A stretch of DNA of 64,000 nucleotides. Origin: Micropterix aruncella (Eukaryota; Arthropoda; Insecta; Lepidoptera; Micropterigidae). The notes under the pieces are model-generated. The model saw nothing but the letters and a program-made list of their open reading frames with translations, ran no database searches and had not been told where the DNA came from. Position 1 is the stretch's first letter. Every line of letters begins with the position of its first letter. Below, in pieces: positions 1 through 11,211 of this stretch. The stretch lies in the NCBI GenBank assembly GCA_944548615.1, contig OX155951.1:17670718-17734717 (forward strand), given 5' to 3'. A program made the position numbers and the translations under genes.

Positions 1-345
1 TATTTTTCCCGGCTCTGAATAAAGGATCAGGTAGCCAATTATTCATTTCAAGAGTGGTTGTCGACATGTCAACATCCACCCTCGCTGTTTAGGAAACATT
101 ATATTTCCATAGCCTCCCGAATCCTTCAATAATTAGTCGTCAAAGCGATCAATAGTGCCGGGAGGCAATCCCCAAGGGGAAAACGATCCACCAGCCGTGA
201 GGCCTGAGACGCGAGAGTCCTACCCGGGGTAGTCTTTCACACGAGGAGGCTACTGAATATGAGCTGAATAATGAGTAGGACCGATCATATAGCACAGTGG
301 ATCTTTCGTTTCCCTAGTTTTTGAGATACAGTGGGTACAGGCACA
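1..345 (+). repeat. Family A dispersed repeat, 3' part (cut by window start)
   Basis: This is the distal half of a GC-rich dispersed repeat found about ten times in the window. It shares blocks with the copies at 18963, 20562 and 33239: a block near 18-40 with the word ggatcaggtagcca, a block near 76-115 (caacatccaccctcgctg, then tatatttccatagcctcc), and a block near 155-260 (gccgggaggcaatcccc, gtgaggcctgagacg, acgaggaggct). The 5' half lies outside the window. No long open frame or poly(A) tail is visible. The 3' boundary is approximate, and an (AC)n tract follows. Confidence 0.7.
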
Positions 346-415
346 CAGTCACATACACACACACACCAACACACACCCACGCGCGCACACGCCCACACGC
401 ACATGCGCGCGCTAG
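343..415. repeat. (AC)n-rich microsatellite, interrupted
   Basis: An imperfect CA/CACG dinucleotide tract follows directly after the family A 3' region. It includes a CpG-rich part made of gcgcgcaca-type units. Confidence 0.85.
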
Positions 416-419
416 CCGA

Positions 420-1160
420 CACGTACTAAACCAGAAAATTTCCAGAAATAACATTTTTGTATTTCCAGTATATTAAACGTAGGCATCCGATGCAAACTGG
501 AATTCTAATTCTTGCTCCAAAGCAAACCTTTCCCTTGTTATATAAGTACATGGTTCGTGTAAAACTATGTATTTTTTGGGAAAGCAAATTGAAATAAGAT
601 CTGAGAATCTGCCACCAGCGTGGAACAACCAGAGATTAAATGCATCTGAATTCTTTTGCGGTTTATAGCAGATCATTTATATTAGTTCCATCAGTTGCAT
701 AGAGCTTTACATCATCTATGTAAAAGAGGTGTGAAAAAGTATATAAATCCTCTCATTTGATCCCTCCCCAGTTAACAGCCAATATTCTATTTTCCTAGCA
801 GTCAGCTTAAAAATGTTATCATTAGCAAAAAGTTTAGCCTCGGCTCGCAGATCGCATATCAATACAATATTTTTGGTTTTCGTTTGTCGTTTGTACATTT
901 TATTAACTGACAATCTTTTGCATGTATTCTGTTTTCCCTGTTATTAATGATTCAAAGACGGAAATAGCTGTTAGTAACTAGTGTCCTTTTCGCTTTAGAT
1001 ACTGAAATAATTGAAAAACAAAATAAATAAATGTGTTTTCCATTATAAATACTGTTGCTCAGAGCAAGGAACGTAACCTCCCCCCCCTCTTGTGTTGATT
1101 CGCGTGGCTCTTTGGACGTTAAAAGGGGATTTCTCCTGGGACTAAAAGTTCACTTTGTAT
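420..1160. other. Unannotated AT-rich stretch
   Basis: Only short chance open frames are present here. No protein motif, RNA gene or repeat could be recognised from the sequence. Confidence 0.5.
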
Positions 1161-2045
1161 GAATCACACAGTCTATGTTTCGAATCTCAAGTCAATCTTT
1201 TAGGGCAATTATCCTGGAGGTCAGTAAACATAGATATATAGAATCCCTAGAATATTGATATAGAATACTTGGTTTAGCCCGTACCCTCAGGGCACATATC
1301 AATACAATAATTTTTGGTATTCATTTGTCATTTGTACTTTTTCTTAAACTGAAAGTATTTTATTTTTTAATGAATTACACCTTTTATTTAACCCTTTCGG
1401 GTGACTATAGACACACCGATTAGTTGACCCCTCAGAAGTCGTTTTAAACTTGAAGGTTTAACCCGACGCGCAGAACAATTATTAATAACATTAAAAAAAA
1501 CGTTTTGGAACACTTTTGGTTGTTTTAACTTTTCTGAATTACACCAATTTTATGAATTACCCTTCAGAAGTCTTTGCATCAAATTTCAAGGTTTATCCCG
1601 TGTCAGCGAGGTACATTTTTAAACATTAAAAAAAAAACGATTTAAAAAAAGAAATGTTCTTTAATCACACCGCGTTTTTAACCCCCAGGAGCATTTACTT
1701 ACAAGGCATATTTTTAAACACATATATATTTGTTTTTTTTTTACTTCTTTGAATTTCATCACTTGCTTTACTGCTCAGGAGTCTATATTACAAATTTAAA
1801 AGTTTAAACCGTGCCACCAAAGCACATTTATGAACTTTTGTAAATTTAAACGTTTTTGACCATTTTTAAACCACTTGATTTTTTTTTGAACTTTTGAATC
1901 ACATCGATTACTTGACCCCCAAGGCTTCTATATTTCAAATAATATCAAGTCAATCGGTTGAGCCGTTTAACCTGCCATAACCTGCCAAAGGTCGGTGGAC
2001 ATAGAGATATAGAAACCCAAAACTATAATATAGATAGAATATATA
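1160..2045. repeat. Degenerate tandem repeat, unit about 90-165 bp
   Basis: Related blocks follow each other in direct orientation. Each begins with a gaattacacc-like word (about 1372, 1536, 1663, 1750 and 1896), continues to ttgacccc(t)cagaagtct, then caaatttcaaggttta, then a gcac/ggcacattttt word followed by an A-rich run and acgttt. The spacings of 164, 127, 87 and 146 bp show indel decay. The last unit leads into a word (tatcaagtcaatcggttgag) that also occurs in weaker form near 1187, so the array probably starts near 1160. It is non-coding and the family is unknown. Confidence 0.6.
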
Positions 2046-2249
2046 GAAATATTGATTATATCTCTCAGCTTGATTTAAAAACTTGTGCGTATGGTAAGAC
2101 CATGCATTATTTCTAGCGCTTAAATCCAGGAAAGTTTTAAACTCACGGCGGACCGTTTTTCTTAAAATAATCGTAAAACCCTCGGCGCTCGCGTAAGGAC
2201 TACTGAAGGACTTTCGCGTAGAGATAAAATATTTACGCCAGTATAAAAA

Positions 2250-2410
2250 CAAAAGACATTAGGGGGCGCGGCCGCGACGCTAAGCTAACGCACTCGCTAG
2301 TGCGTTAAAAGACGCAGAAGTTGGAAAAATGTGATTTTTTTATCCGCGGCGAGAGCGGCGCGTAGCTTGAAACCTGTCCGCCGCCATAAAAGCAAATTTA
2401 TTCTTCTGAA
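2250..2410. other. CpG-rich island-like segment with small hairpin
   Basis: A short CpG-dense block (ggggcgcggccgcgacgc, then ccgcggcgagagcggcgc) stands out from the AT-rich surroundings. It contains a 9-bp perfect stem, taacgcact at 2286-2294 and agtgcgtta at 2299-2307, with a 4-nt loop. It could be promoter-like or part of a repeat. No open frame of interest accompanies it. Confidence 0.35.
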
Positions 2411-2754
2411 CTTGTTATACTTCGAATGAGTTTTGTGCCCGAGGAGGTGGTATTATTGAATTATTCCGAGATTGCTTCTACTTTCGACGCGCCCCTCGAT
2501 TAATCGCCCTGCGACTCATATCTGATTTACTCGTGACTCTGGCCTATTTTCGAACGTATTTCTCTCATTCTATTACGATGAATTATCTCTCTTATTCAAA
2601 ATACTCAAGAAGATATTTAATTCTTAAACCTGTTTGTATTCCATGAAAAAACCTTAAACCTTTTTCTCTTTTTGTGCCGTACAATTTTCGACTCCTAGAA
2701 GAAGATTTGTTCCGACGAGTATTCAGATAATGTAATGATTAGTATTAATGGTCA

Positions 2755-2870
2755 GCCACCCGACTGCAATCAAGGTTTCAAGAATGGCATGACAAAAGTC
2801 AACATCCACCCCCGCTGCTTAGGAGACAGTATATTTCCATAATCTCCAGACTCCATAGTCTTCCATAGTC
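2755..2870 (+). repeat. Family A fragment
   Basis: A short piece corresponds to the middle block of family A (gtcaacatccacccccgctg, then agtatatttccata). It is followed by a local duplication of ccatagtctccaga and is directly adjacent to the SINE that starts at 2881. Confidence 0.55.
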
Positions 2871-2880
2871 TCCAGACACG

Positions 2881-3160
2881 GCTCGGTGGCATAGTGGTTA
2901 GGTCGCCTGATCTTACATTGTAAGGTCCCGGGTTCGATTCCCGGCTGGGTCACCATTTTCCGTTGGGATCAAATTAACGGAATTGCATTTTCAATTCTGT
3001 CGATCGAATGCAATAACAAGACACACACTTACAGACATGTTACACACACATACATATAACACGTCATAGTAGGGTTGGTTGTAAGAGATTGTCATATGGC
3101 AATAAACCCGCCCATTGTGACATTTTCACAATAGAGAGTATAAACAAACAAGCAAACAAA
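2881..3160 (+). mobile_element. tRNA-derived SINE, copy 1
   Basis: The head is tRNA-like, with a perfect pol III A box (tggcatagtgg, 2887-2897) and B box (ggttcgattcc, 2931-2941), and the tRNA-like part ends with ctgggtcacca. The anticodon arm is not a clean tRNA arm, so this is a SINE head rather than a functional tRNA gene. The body (2955-3132) is shared with a second, more diverged copy at 22045. The 3' end is an AAAC/AAGC-rich tail at about 3143-3163. tRNA heads of this sort are the internal promoters of SINEs, which are mobilised by LINE enzymes. The partner LINE is not identified. Confidence 0.85.
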
Positions 3161-3164
3161 CTCC

Positions 3165-5300
3165 TTAAGCAATGTTCAACTGGGCGGTCAAAGTAGGCAT
3201 AACCTCGTCTTTTTGTAACGTTACAAAGAAAACGCGTTACGCCTAATATGACTGCACGGTTGAACGCTATTCCCGAATATGCATTTCTCTTCGACAATGG
3301 TGAATCCCGCTGGGAGCAGTATGAACTACTTTAAATCGGACAATTTAAGATGCTTTAACTTCAGAACGCCTTGTCGAATTTCGAATTTTTTTTAACGGAT
3401 CTGTTTTATTCATCAAAATAAAAAGTCGATAAGTTTAAATAAATGGACCTGACGTGGATCGGGCCCACTTTCATCCGTACCTTTTTTCATCGCTAACTTT
3501 TTATTAGCTATTAAAAACAATACGGAAAATAGATCTTCATTGAAAAAATAATTGGACCGGTCGTTCTTGAGTTACAAATGTAAAGCTGAAACACTTGAGG
3601 GTTAGTCTTTTTTGATCCAATTATATTGCATTTTTTCGCCCGTTAGTTCTACTCGTCGTATAGTTTAGCTGATTAGAGCTACCGTTTCATCCGAGTCCAT
3701 TGGTGGCTTATTAAAAAGTGATTGTACATTTTATCTTACTCTTAGTTTCATTTTCGAAGTATTTTTCTTTTTGTTTGGAAATTGTTTGGAATTATTAGTT
3801 GACTTTAAAGTCAGTTTTTATGTCGTAGCAAATCTGACGACGACTGATATTTTCATAACTCTAGTTGATATATTGTCTCTTAATTGAGATGATAACCTTT
3901 TACTTCAATGTGAAGTCAATCATTTTATTAATATTGTCGATCGCTTGCATAAGTTTTATATGGGGTTATTCCGGAAGACCACATGTTTCCACTTCCGTTT
4001 CTATAGATTAGTTTCCAGCAAATCTAACTTTTCTTTATGGAATATATCAAAGTACCTTTCAGTAGTAGAATGATATTTTCCTTTACTTATTTTGCCTTCT
4101 TGCATTTCCTCTCGCTATTCTTATCCCTAGTTGGTAAACTGTCATATTTTGTTGATATTATACATACCTTATTCGTGGTGGTTGATGACAAGGTCCCACA
4201 ACTCTCCCAGAATTTCGTCTTTGAGTCATTTATACCTCGATGGTTTTTGGGGGAGAGTAGAGAGAGCACATATGTTAATATTTGATCACGTTTATTAGAT
4301 GTTACATTTTACAGAGAAAGAGCGACTTACCCAATTGAGTGTGTGTCAGAAGTGATTTTATTATATAACAATGCGCTCTTTATTATTAGAATATATCAAC
4401 GTTAATAAACATTTTTACTTCAATAATAAGAATAAATTGCTTCGATTTAATACTGCAAATTATGAAAGACGCGTGAAAGACGCAATCTGGTCGCTTATTT
4501 GAATTATATTAATCAACAATATACGAAATGAAATTACATGTTTATAACTAGGATTAATATCACGTCATGCTGTATGTACACTTTGGATTTGTGATATACG
4601 CCACAATATTAAAGTTGTTGCTTCCAATAGCAGCGTTTTGAGATGTCATCTTCTGACAATTGAGTAAAAGTTTATCCTCCAATCTATACCAGCAATAGTG
4701 ATCTTGTAATCATCAGGGATTATTTAAGTAGATCGGAGATAGGTCTCTCAGCAAAGGCTTTTCGAGGCAAGGTACACATTAACTCAACACAAGCCAGTTG
4801 TAAATTTACTAAAGAAATTGGGTGGGTAGTATCGCTACACCAGCGAAATATTTTGCGTGAAAACGTCTTTCGTTGAGCGCAACTTTTCACTAGCTGCATT
4901 ATATTTGTGCTCAGTTCGCATTTTAGAATACCTTTCGATTCCTATATAACAACGTGAGGATCACTCGTATAACACATTTCGTTGCTGTTATGACTGATTC
5001 TTTAGTCGTGCGAAGTGAATTTCTAGACTCCTATTCGATCCCTACCCTGCACGATAAAGTAAGTGCACAAACAGGCAAGTTTAATATGCTTAGCAATGGA
5101 CAATGATCTATTTTTAGAATACGTCGCAATTCTCTGACTACGAGATAAACGTCAATATTTGCGGACAATAAATGCACCACATCGTTAACTCTGGCAAGTT
5201 TTTTTAGTATGGGAGGCTTTTTAATGACATTTCAAATTAACGTCAAAATTATCCGTTTTTGCATTTCTTTCGAGATCTTGGTACGAACAAACTGAACCCT
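3165..5300. other. Long stretch with no recognisable feature
   Basis: AT-rich sequence with only short overlapping frames on both strands, for example around 4037-4285. I could not recognise a protein domain, RNA gene or copy of another repeat in the window. Confidence 0.45.
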
Positions 5301-5308
5301 AAAGTCCC

Positions 5309-5358
5309 CGACACCACCCTACTGATGTTCCCTTAGGAACATCAGTAGGGTGGTGTCG
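5309..5358. repeat. Perfect 23-bp hairpin at the 5' edge of a family A copy
   Basis: Positions 5309-5331 and 5336-5358 are exact reverse complements separated by the 4-nt loop ctta. The right arm consists of 10 bp of flank plus the first 13 bp of the family A copy (tagggtggtgtcg). The left arm is therefore an inverted snap-back copy of the element's own 5' boundary. Confidence 0.95.
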
Positions 5359-5690
5359 AACCCGTCACCCCAGTCTGGTATAACGATATGTGATCAATGT
5401 TTCAGCCGTGGGATGATCGTATAAAACTTAGAGACAAGACCATCTACTGTCTAGCTCCGGCACCGGGAAAGGTAACCAGCGGGCAGCCTCGACCGCTCCT
5501 CCAAAACTACTAGTTTTGGAAGGATATCTCCGTCTGGAATCAACCTTCAGGATACCTTCGTCCTCCCGGCTGGTCACGGGTTTGAAGTCACTTGCGCGAT
5601 CTCTACCTGCCATAAGTTCAGCGGTGATTTGGTTTGAATCTATCTCGGACCAAAGGCCTGGTTGGACTATCTCACCTAACTCGCTCTTAT
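5346..5690 (+). repeat. Family A copy, internally deleted
   Basis: It starts with tagggtggtgtcga, matching the family's 5' terminus, then cccgtcacccca. It keeps the tctgtctagctcc, accagcgggcagcctcg, ggaaggatatctccgt and cttgcgcgatctctacctg blocks in the order seen in the copies at 18963 and 33239. Several internal blocks are missing, including the gccaacgcc block. The 3' limit is approximate. Confidence 0.75.
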
Positions 5691-5694
5691 TTGA

Positions 5695-7030
5695 CGTCAT
5701 ATGTGTACACGATGACCGGGACTAGATAGAGTACTGTGAACCACCACGGTACACTTGTTGAGTTAACCAGCATCGCAGAAGGCAATTGCACATAGCACGT
5801 GATAGAATTGGATATTATCATGTACGGCATCAGTAAAGTATACCGACGGTAAGGCAACTTGTAGCGCTCATGACAAGTCGACATGATCCTTGATCGCGCG
5901 TAAAACGAGTGCCGTCTAGTCATTACTCTGACACGCCTCCTCTACCCCCACTTGTGCAACTTCACATCGATCCAGTCATCACTTTTTTTAATATCCGCAT
6001 ACTTCCGAATTGCAAACTACAGATATTGATGGTTTAATTCCCTAGAGATTTTAAGTTAGGTACCCGGGTACCTACCGCGTCCTTAGAAAGTTTGTTGGTC
6101 AGTAACATAAGGATTAAAAGTGCGGAACATCATCATGTTTCGTGTAGTTCACGTATATCCGCGGCACGGGCAGCCGCGACGCTCTGTGGAAAAACTTCTC
6201 AGTTGGCAAAGTTCACGGAGATCGCTCCGCGAATACATAATAAAGGGTGCGGGCGGTCGGCTGAACCCATTGTTTGCTGTACCGCCGCAGCAAATAGAAA
6301 TCGGACAGGTGATCTTTTTCTATATTTATGTATTATCATTTCGATCACGATCACGGCGCGCCGCCGTAAGTATTTTGAATGCCGCGAATGTTTCAGGCGA
6401 GGGAACTTACAAATCGTGACATTCGCTAAAAATACATACTTTCTTTGTGAAAGATGTTTCAAAATCGAATGATTTTCTTTTCAATATCCTATTTTATACA
6501 TACATTTGTCTATAAATGGTGATTGCCCGGCATTGCCCATAGCCTGATGGGTTAAAATTTTATTTATTAAGCGTCTTGCAAACTGCTTTGTTGCACACTG
6601 TTTCGTGAAATGTTTATTGTTAAACTTTGTTGGTTTACACTTCCACTAATTGCCACAAAATTGCCACTATATGTTTACCATTTGTATGCAGATTACACTA
6701 GTGTATCCCATAAATCTCGATCAACCTGTTTCTGCTGATAAACAAATAAACTCTGATATTGTTCGCTTAGTCAACTAAATATGGTTTATTAATTAATCTT
6801 ACTTAATCTTGTTTTATGACAGTTGGACCCAAGACGGCTAGAGCTAGAATCACAATTAAAAACTTTTAACTGACAGCCGTGTAATTATATGTTATAATCC
6901 ACTTATTTTGGGATTTATCTCATTGTTGTGAAATATTAATTGATAATAATAAGAAAACCAACTAAGTAAACACTAAGTTATTAACTTCTATGCACAAAAT
7001 ATCTTGCTTTTCAGTGTCTTAAACTGCATT
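5695..7030. other. Unannotated stretch with a CpG-richer patch
   Basis: No repeat was recognised. Around 6135-6318 an open + frame beginning with an ATG is locally GC- and CpG-rich. It ends before a CAG|GTGATC word that would suit a 5' splice donor, so it could be a stray first exon, but no downstream exon or protein family supports this. The rest is featureless AT-rich sequence. Confidence 0.3.
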
Positions 7031-7037
7031 GATGAAG

Positions 7038-7975
7038 TACTGACACACATGCTCATTAATAGCACAGGAGCATGCTACTATTGAGCAATTGCCCTCTTAG
7101 TGGCATGTGTGTCGAAGCATTGCTAGTAATGAGCATGCTTATTTCGAGTATGCTCATAAATCAACAGTTATTTGATTTTCGCGCATTCTACCCGAGTCGC
7201 AGGTTGAATGGGGTGTGCCCTTGAGCACGTGTGAACAGGTTTGCTTATTATGAGCATGCTAGTGCCAATTCTCTCCTCGCGGCGGTGTGCACAGCTTTAC
7301 AAAAAAGTAATAATAGACATGGCCCGTTGGGAAGACGATAAAACATTGCTTTTCGTGACTCATTATCGGAGTCACGAATGTCTTTGGAATATTCGGTAAC
7401 TTCTCTATAAAAATAACATAGCAAGAAATAATGATTATTAAGATTTATTAAGTAACATGAACGACCCGATTTTGAGTAATATAAACGACCCAACTTTGTA
7501 TGATACTCTCAATTTTAGAAAGTAGGTCATTAAATTTCTGCGGAAGCATGCGTAAATGATTCCTATAGCCGCTGACATCCACCAATAATCGATTACATGC
7601 TACAAGGTTTCTCTTTTATTTATCCAATTACGGACTAAAAACATCCTTTTTTTCATAATAGTTTCTTAAACAATGTCGTTGCAAGCAATAGAATTATTAC
7701 AACATAATAATAATAATAATAATAAGAATTATTATTATTATTATTATTATTATTATGTTGAGTTCTGTCGGGTGGAACTGTCGGAACTAGCTACTATTTT
7801 GGCCGAGAGCCTGCGTTTAACTAGCACGTGTGTACAATTGTTTTCTTTGAGCACACTTATTCAAGAGTATGCGTAAAATAAGTATGCTTGAAATAACCAA
7901 TTGTGTACAGTTGAGGAGCATGCTAATTTTGAGCATACTCATAAGCATGCTCATTTATGAGCATGTGTGCCAGTA
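7038..7975. mobile_element. Fold-back/MITE-like element with TACTGRCACACATGCTCAT termini
   Basis: The left end (7038-7057, tactgacacacatgctcatt) and the right end (7957-7975) form terminal inverted repeats. Subterminal regions are rich in further copies of gagcatgct and its variants in both orientations (7067-7160, 7915-7965), giving a fold-back look. The interior carries an (AAT)n/(ATT)n self-complementary microsatellite (7706-7756). No transposase is encoded. The outer breakpoint of the giant palindrome (7091) lies inside this element. Confidence 0.6.
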
Positions 7976-8874
7976 CCTATACTGATAGCACAGGTGGTGT
8001 TGCAAAGCAGTTAATATTTTGATTTTGAGATGTACTTTGCTGTAATTTACACTAAATAACGAAACGCAAAATAAAACCGAACGAATACAGTGAATGAAAT
8101 AGGGCGCTGACCCCGAGGAACTGTCAAATTTGGCACCTATAGGGACGACCATAAACAAAAACGGAAACTTAAGTATTTAGTAAGACATGTTTTTAAATTT
8201 AAGAAAACCGTTTCTCTGTACTCCGGTACCGAAAGTATAAAAATGATTTTTAATTTGTTATATTTAATAATTAATTAGGATAAGGCTTGTGAAAAAATGA
8301 AAAGGGGTCATTATATCGTTAATATGCACCTTAAACCGCAATGCCATGGACGATATAAGAGCCCCCCGAAAGGTTATTGTTGTTGGAAATTGTTCCTCTA
8401 ATGTTTCAGTGCTTTTATGTTTTAGTGCTTGTTTTCAGTGCTAATTATTGTTTTCAAACTAATATAATTTCATTCAAAGCATGTACCATAAAAGAAATCA
8501 GTTGTGTCAACCAAAGATTTTCCCGGCTAGTAGCGAAAGACTGATTTAATCTGAATATTTATTTCATAAATGAAATGAGGGCCCTCTATCGGCCGCCGGA
8601 CGAACCCGGTTGGATTCCGTTACAACCGCCTCGGGCAACGCGGTTCATTTCCCAGCTAGAGGCGGTAATATTTGATTAAAATGTAGGGCAGAATTTAAAT
8701 ATTATAACTGTGTAACTATTATAAATATTATGACTAGTGCCCCCCCCCCCCAACCCCGTTTGTAAAACGGATTTCAACCACAACCTCTTCAACTCTTACT
8801 ATGGCCAAATGATAATCGAATTAGGCGTTTGTGCGCTATCGTGGAGGAATAAATTCACACGTTTTGTGTATTTA

Positions 8875-9360
8875 TTCATCCACATTTGTTTTGAGTTCTA
8901 TATTGCATCTACTGTCTACTGATGAATTTACAGCTTTTTCAAAACACTTTGAGGGTACTGATAAAAATTACACGTTTCCTAGTACACCAGCGCCAGGTGT
9001 CCCGGAGTCTGGCCTGCTGACTCTTCCCCAGCATTCTATGGGCAAAATACTGTCTGATCTGAAAGTATCCGCTTTTCCAAAACTCTTGCACTATTTTGTC
9101 GCTGCCTCTTGGACCAATAGGATGAATCCAGCATATGACGTGAAATATTTATCTGTCCTCATAGTCTTCTCTTTGTAAAACTGTAAATTATTTCATTAGA
9201 ACCTAGAGAACGTATCAGAAGTATGTAATGTTAAAAGTGTGTTCTAAATAGGAAGTTACTTAATTTTACTTTTTATTCTTCCATTTCTATACTATTGTAT
9301 TGTTATTTTCAATACAGCGATGGTAAATTATATACATTCTACATAAAAATAATATCATAA
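8875..9360 (+). other. Passenger segment inside the HINE, with an unrecognised ORF
   Basis: An open frame from 8831 to 9178 reads through the HINE boundary and includes a low-complexity-free stretch containing FPSTPAPGVPESGLLTLPQ. I do not recognise the protein. A diverged, non-open relative of parts of this segment lies at 34185-34400, in words for tttcgagttctgtattgcat and tctgatctgaaagtat. It therefore travels as a repeat and may be a captured exon or old transposon piece. Confidence 0.4.
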
Positions 9361-9367
9361 TTATCTA

Positions 9368-9634
9368 TTGGGTGTCTGAATATGACTCCGTCCTTTTTTT
9401 GTTGAAATAAAACACATTTGCTTGTTTAGAAGATGAAAGAATTATTTATTGAAAGTATGCTCCATATGCAGCTACAACTTTCTCCCATTTTTCTGGCAAT
9501 TTACGGATTTCCTCTGTAGGAAAATCCTGGTCCTTGGAGGCGATCCAGTCATTGAGGCAATTTTCTATCTCGGCGCGGGAACTGAACCGCTGTTCAGAAA
9601 GAGACGCATTTTTCACTGGCTCCCCTACTATAAT
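9368..9634 (-). pseudogene. mariner transposase, C-terminal remnant with 3' terminal repeat
   Basis: On the minus strand an open frame ends at 9446 with the mariner-type C-terminus, including SEQRFSSRAEIENCLNDW followed by IRKLPEKWEKVV and a final YGAYFQ. In mariner transposases this region follows the last catalytic Asp and reads KLPxRWxKVVxxxGxYF. Only about the last 60 residues remain, and the catalytic DDD core is absent. Downstream, 9368 onward (ttgggtgtctgaatatga) after a TA looks like the mariner inverted terminal repeat. The piece is embedded in the HINE, so it was inserted or captured and then truncated. Confidence 0.8.
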
Positions 9635-9739
9635 TGTCTTAGGGGGGCTTAACATGGATTTTGTCGTCTTCATCCTGAAAAAAAAATGTGCGATCACAAT
9701 ACTTTCCATCCTCGTATATTAGTGGGCCGGGAAAGTAAT

Positions 9740-10500
9740 TATTGAATTGAAGTTTTTCTATAAAATTGAACTGCTGCGCTGTCACGTTGCCAAATTTCAT
9801 ATTGACTATTCAGCGGTCCATTTTGATGCGTAATCTCAGTGAACTGACGTTTTGTTCAGCGGAAAAATCAGTTTTTCAAATCAAAATAGCTGAATCGTAA
9901 CCCGGGGAAATTACCCGTCGTACAGTGTATCTTTCCGTTCAATATGGAAGGTATTCAGGTGGAAGTTCGGGCGATATTACACCACTCTCCGTTGTGTAGG
10001 TTTGAGTGGTTTATTAGCGCAACTCGGCTCTCTGCCGCAAACAAAATGCGCTGTGGAATTGCGGCTGTTGGAAAAATAGAAACTCGCAAGCGGGCGACGC
10101 CTGTGCAAACACAATTAGTCCGGTCGGTAATGTTGCCGCGTTGCTACTTTTTCTACCTTTTACTTCCCCCCTAACAACCTTTGCCACGGAATAATTACTG
10201 GATATTGAATAGTGCTATTTTTAATCAATAGAATTCTGTTATGGGTATAATCAGCTGTCTTGCACAGGGCCGTCGAGGTTTATCCGGAAATCTGAACGCA
10301 AGTACTAGACCCCTTATTACGCAAAACAAAATATTTTTATCGTTCACTATTCGATATAACCGATATCAGTTTTTTCAACTTGCTCAACCCTTGGCCGGAA
10401 CCGACCTCATGCACGTCTCACCTCCTCCATGTCCACGTTGGTCATTACCTCAGTAATGGCACAGCATACCAACCAGTAGCTTTACTCTCGAGCTACAAGG
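9740..10500. other. Arm-specific sequence without recognised content
   Basis: It is present in both palindrome arms. Short frames such as 9944-10174 are conserved between the arms only because the arms are near-identical. No domain was recognised. Confidence 0.4.
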
Positions 10501-10502
10501 TA

Positions 10503-10767
10503 ACTAGAGTTGTCAACTACAACGGGCGAGCCCGTCACCTCCGGAAGTTTTAACGATTAGTTGTTCTATCTCCCTGGAGTGAGCGCAGAAAACTTGGACA
10601 GAACAGACCACCTTCAAGCTCCGTCACAAACCCGTAAGATGCCAACGCCTTAACCGCGAGATAGCCAGGAGTGTTACCCAGCGGGCTTACACTCACGCCC
10701 TTACTTCCAATTGCGACCAGATTACTCCAGTCTCTCAATTGGTTACGAGTTCGAGGTCATACATGCC
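10503..10767 (+). repeat. Family A copy, 5' part (left arm)
   Basis: It begins with tagagttgtcaactacaacg and the cccgtcacctccgg block. It continues through the gccaacgcctta, ccagcgggct and gaccaga/ctccagtctctc blocks and breaks off at gagttcgaggtc, about 265 bp in. The frame at 10550-10738 is incidental. The reverse-complement partner is at 14058-14312. Confidence 0.8.
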
Positions 10768-11211
10768 AAATTACCTAAATGACAAATTTTTAAAACGAGT
10801 TATATGACATTGCCTAAATGCCAAGAGTACGAAAGGGATGTATAAAACCACCAACTTGGTACCATTTGCTAGCCGGTCACCCAATCGTTATGGCGTCATA
10901 TTTTATAATAAATACTTGGGAGTGTTTTCATTACATTTACAATTTTCCCGGGAAAACACCATTTGGAAAGCCCGTTAATTATGTCCGCGATATAAATCAG
11001 CCACATTAAAATAAATTATGGCGGTTAATGGAAGTTAAATTAAATTAAGGGGTCGGCCCGATGAAAAGGCTTCAAAAAGCACATTTACTTAGAGACCGAT
11101 CGAAAAGCTCGCGAACTTGGTCTTCCACAAAAAAGTATTATTTTACATAAAACTAACGACCAAACATTTACAATAAATAACGAAACCAATTGAAAACATT
11201 CCAAAAAAAAA

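Larger units (their letters stand above)
8498..9738 (+). mobile_element. Helentron/HINE-like non-autonomous element with passenger DNA (left arm)
   Basis: The 5' end tcagttgtgtcaacc is followed by a subterminal ttttcccggc. The 3' end is a hairpin built from actttcc and ggaaagt and terminates in gggccgggaaagtaa. The complete copy at 49457-50112 and the copy at 11212-11755 share this arrangement of a 5' subterminal repeat, complementary to the 3' end, plus a terminal 3' hairpin. That layout is known for Helentron-associated (DINE-1/HINE) elements. The interior holds the family block near 8575-8870 (tatcgtggaggaat), an unidentified segment (8875-9360) and a mariner remnant (9368-9634). It encodes no Rep/helicase. 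Confidence 0.6.

Noticed and set aside
2881..2955. A functional tRNA gene
   Set aside because: A and B boxes are good, but the anticodon arm does not pair as a normal tRNA, and a diverged copy with the same downstream body exists at 22045. It is a SINE head.
7673..7876. Frames with N and Y homopolymers in both palindrome arms
   Set aside because: They come from the (AAT)n/(ATT)n microsatellite and are identical in the arms only because of the inverted duplication.
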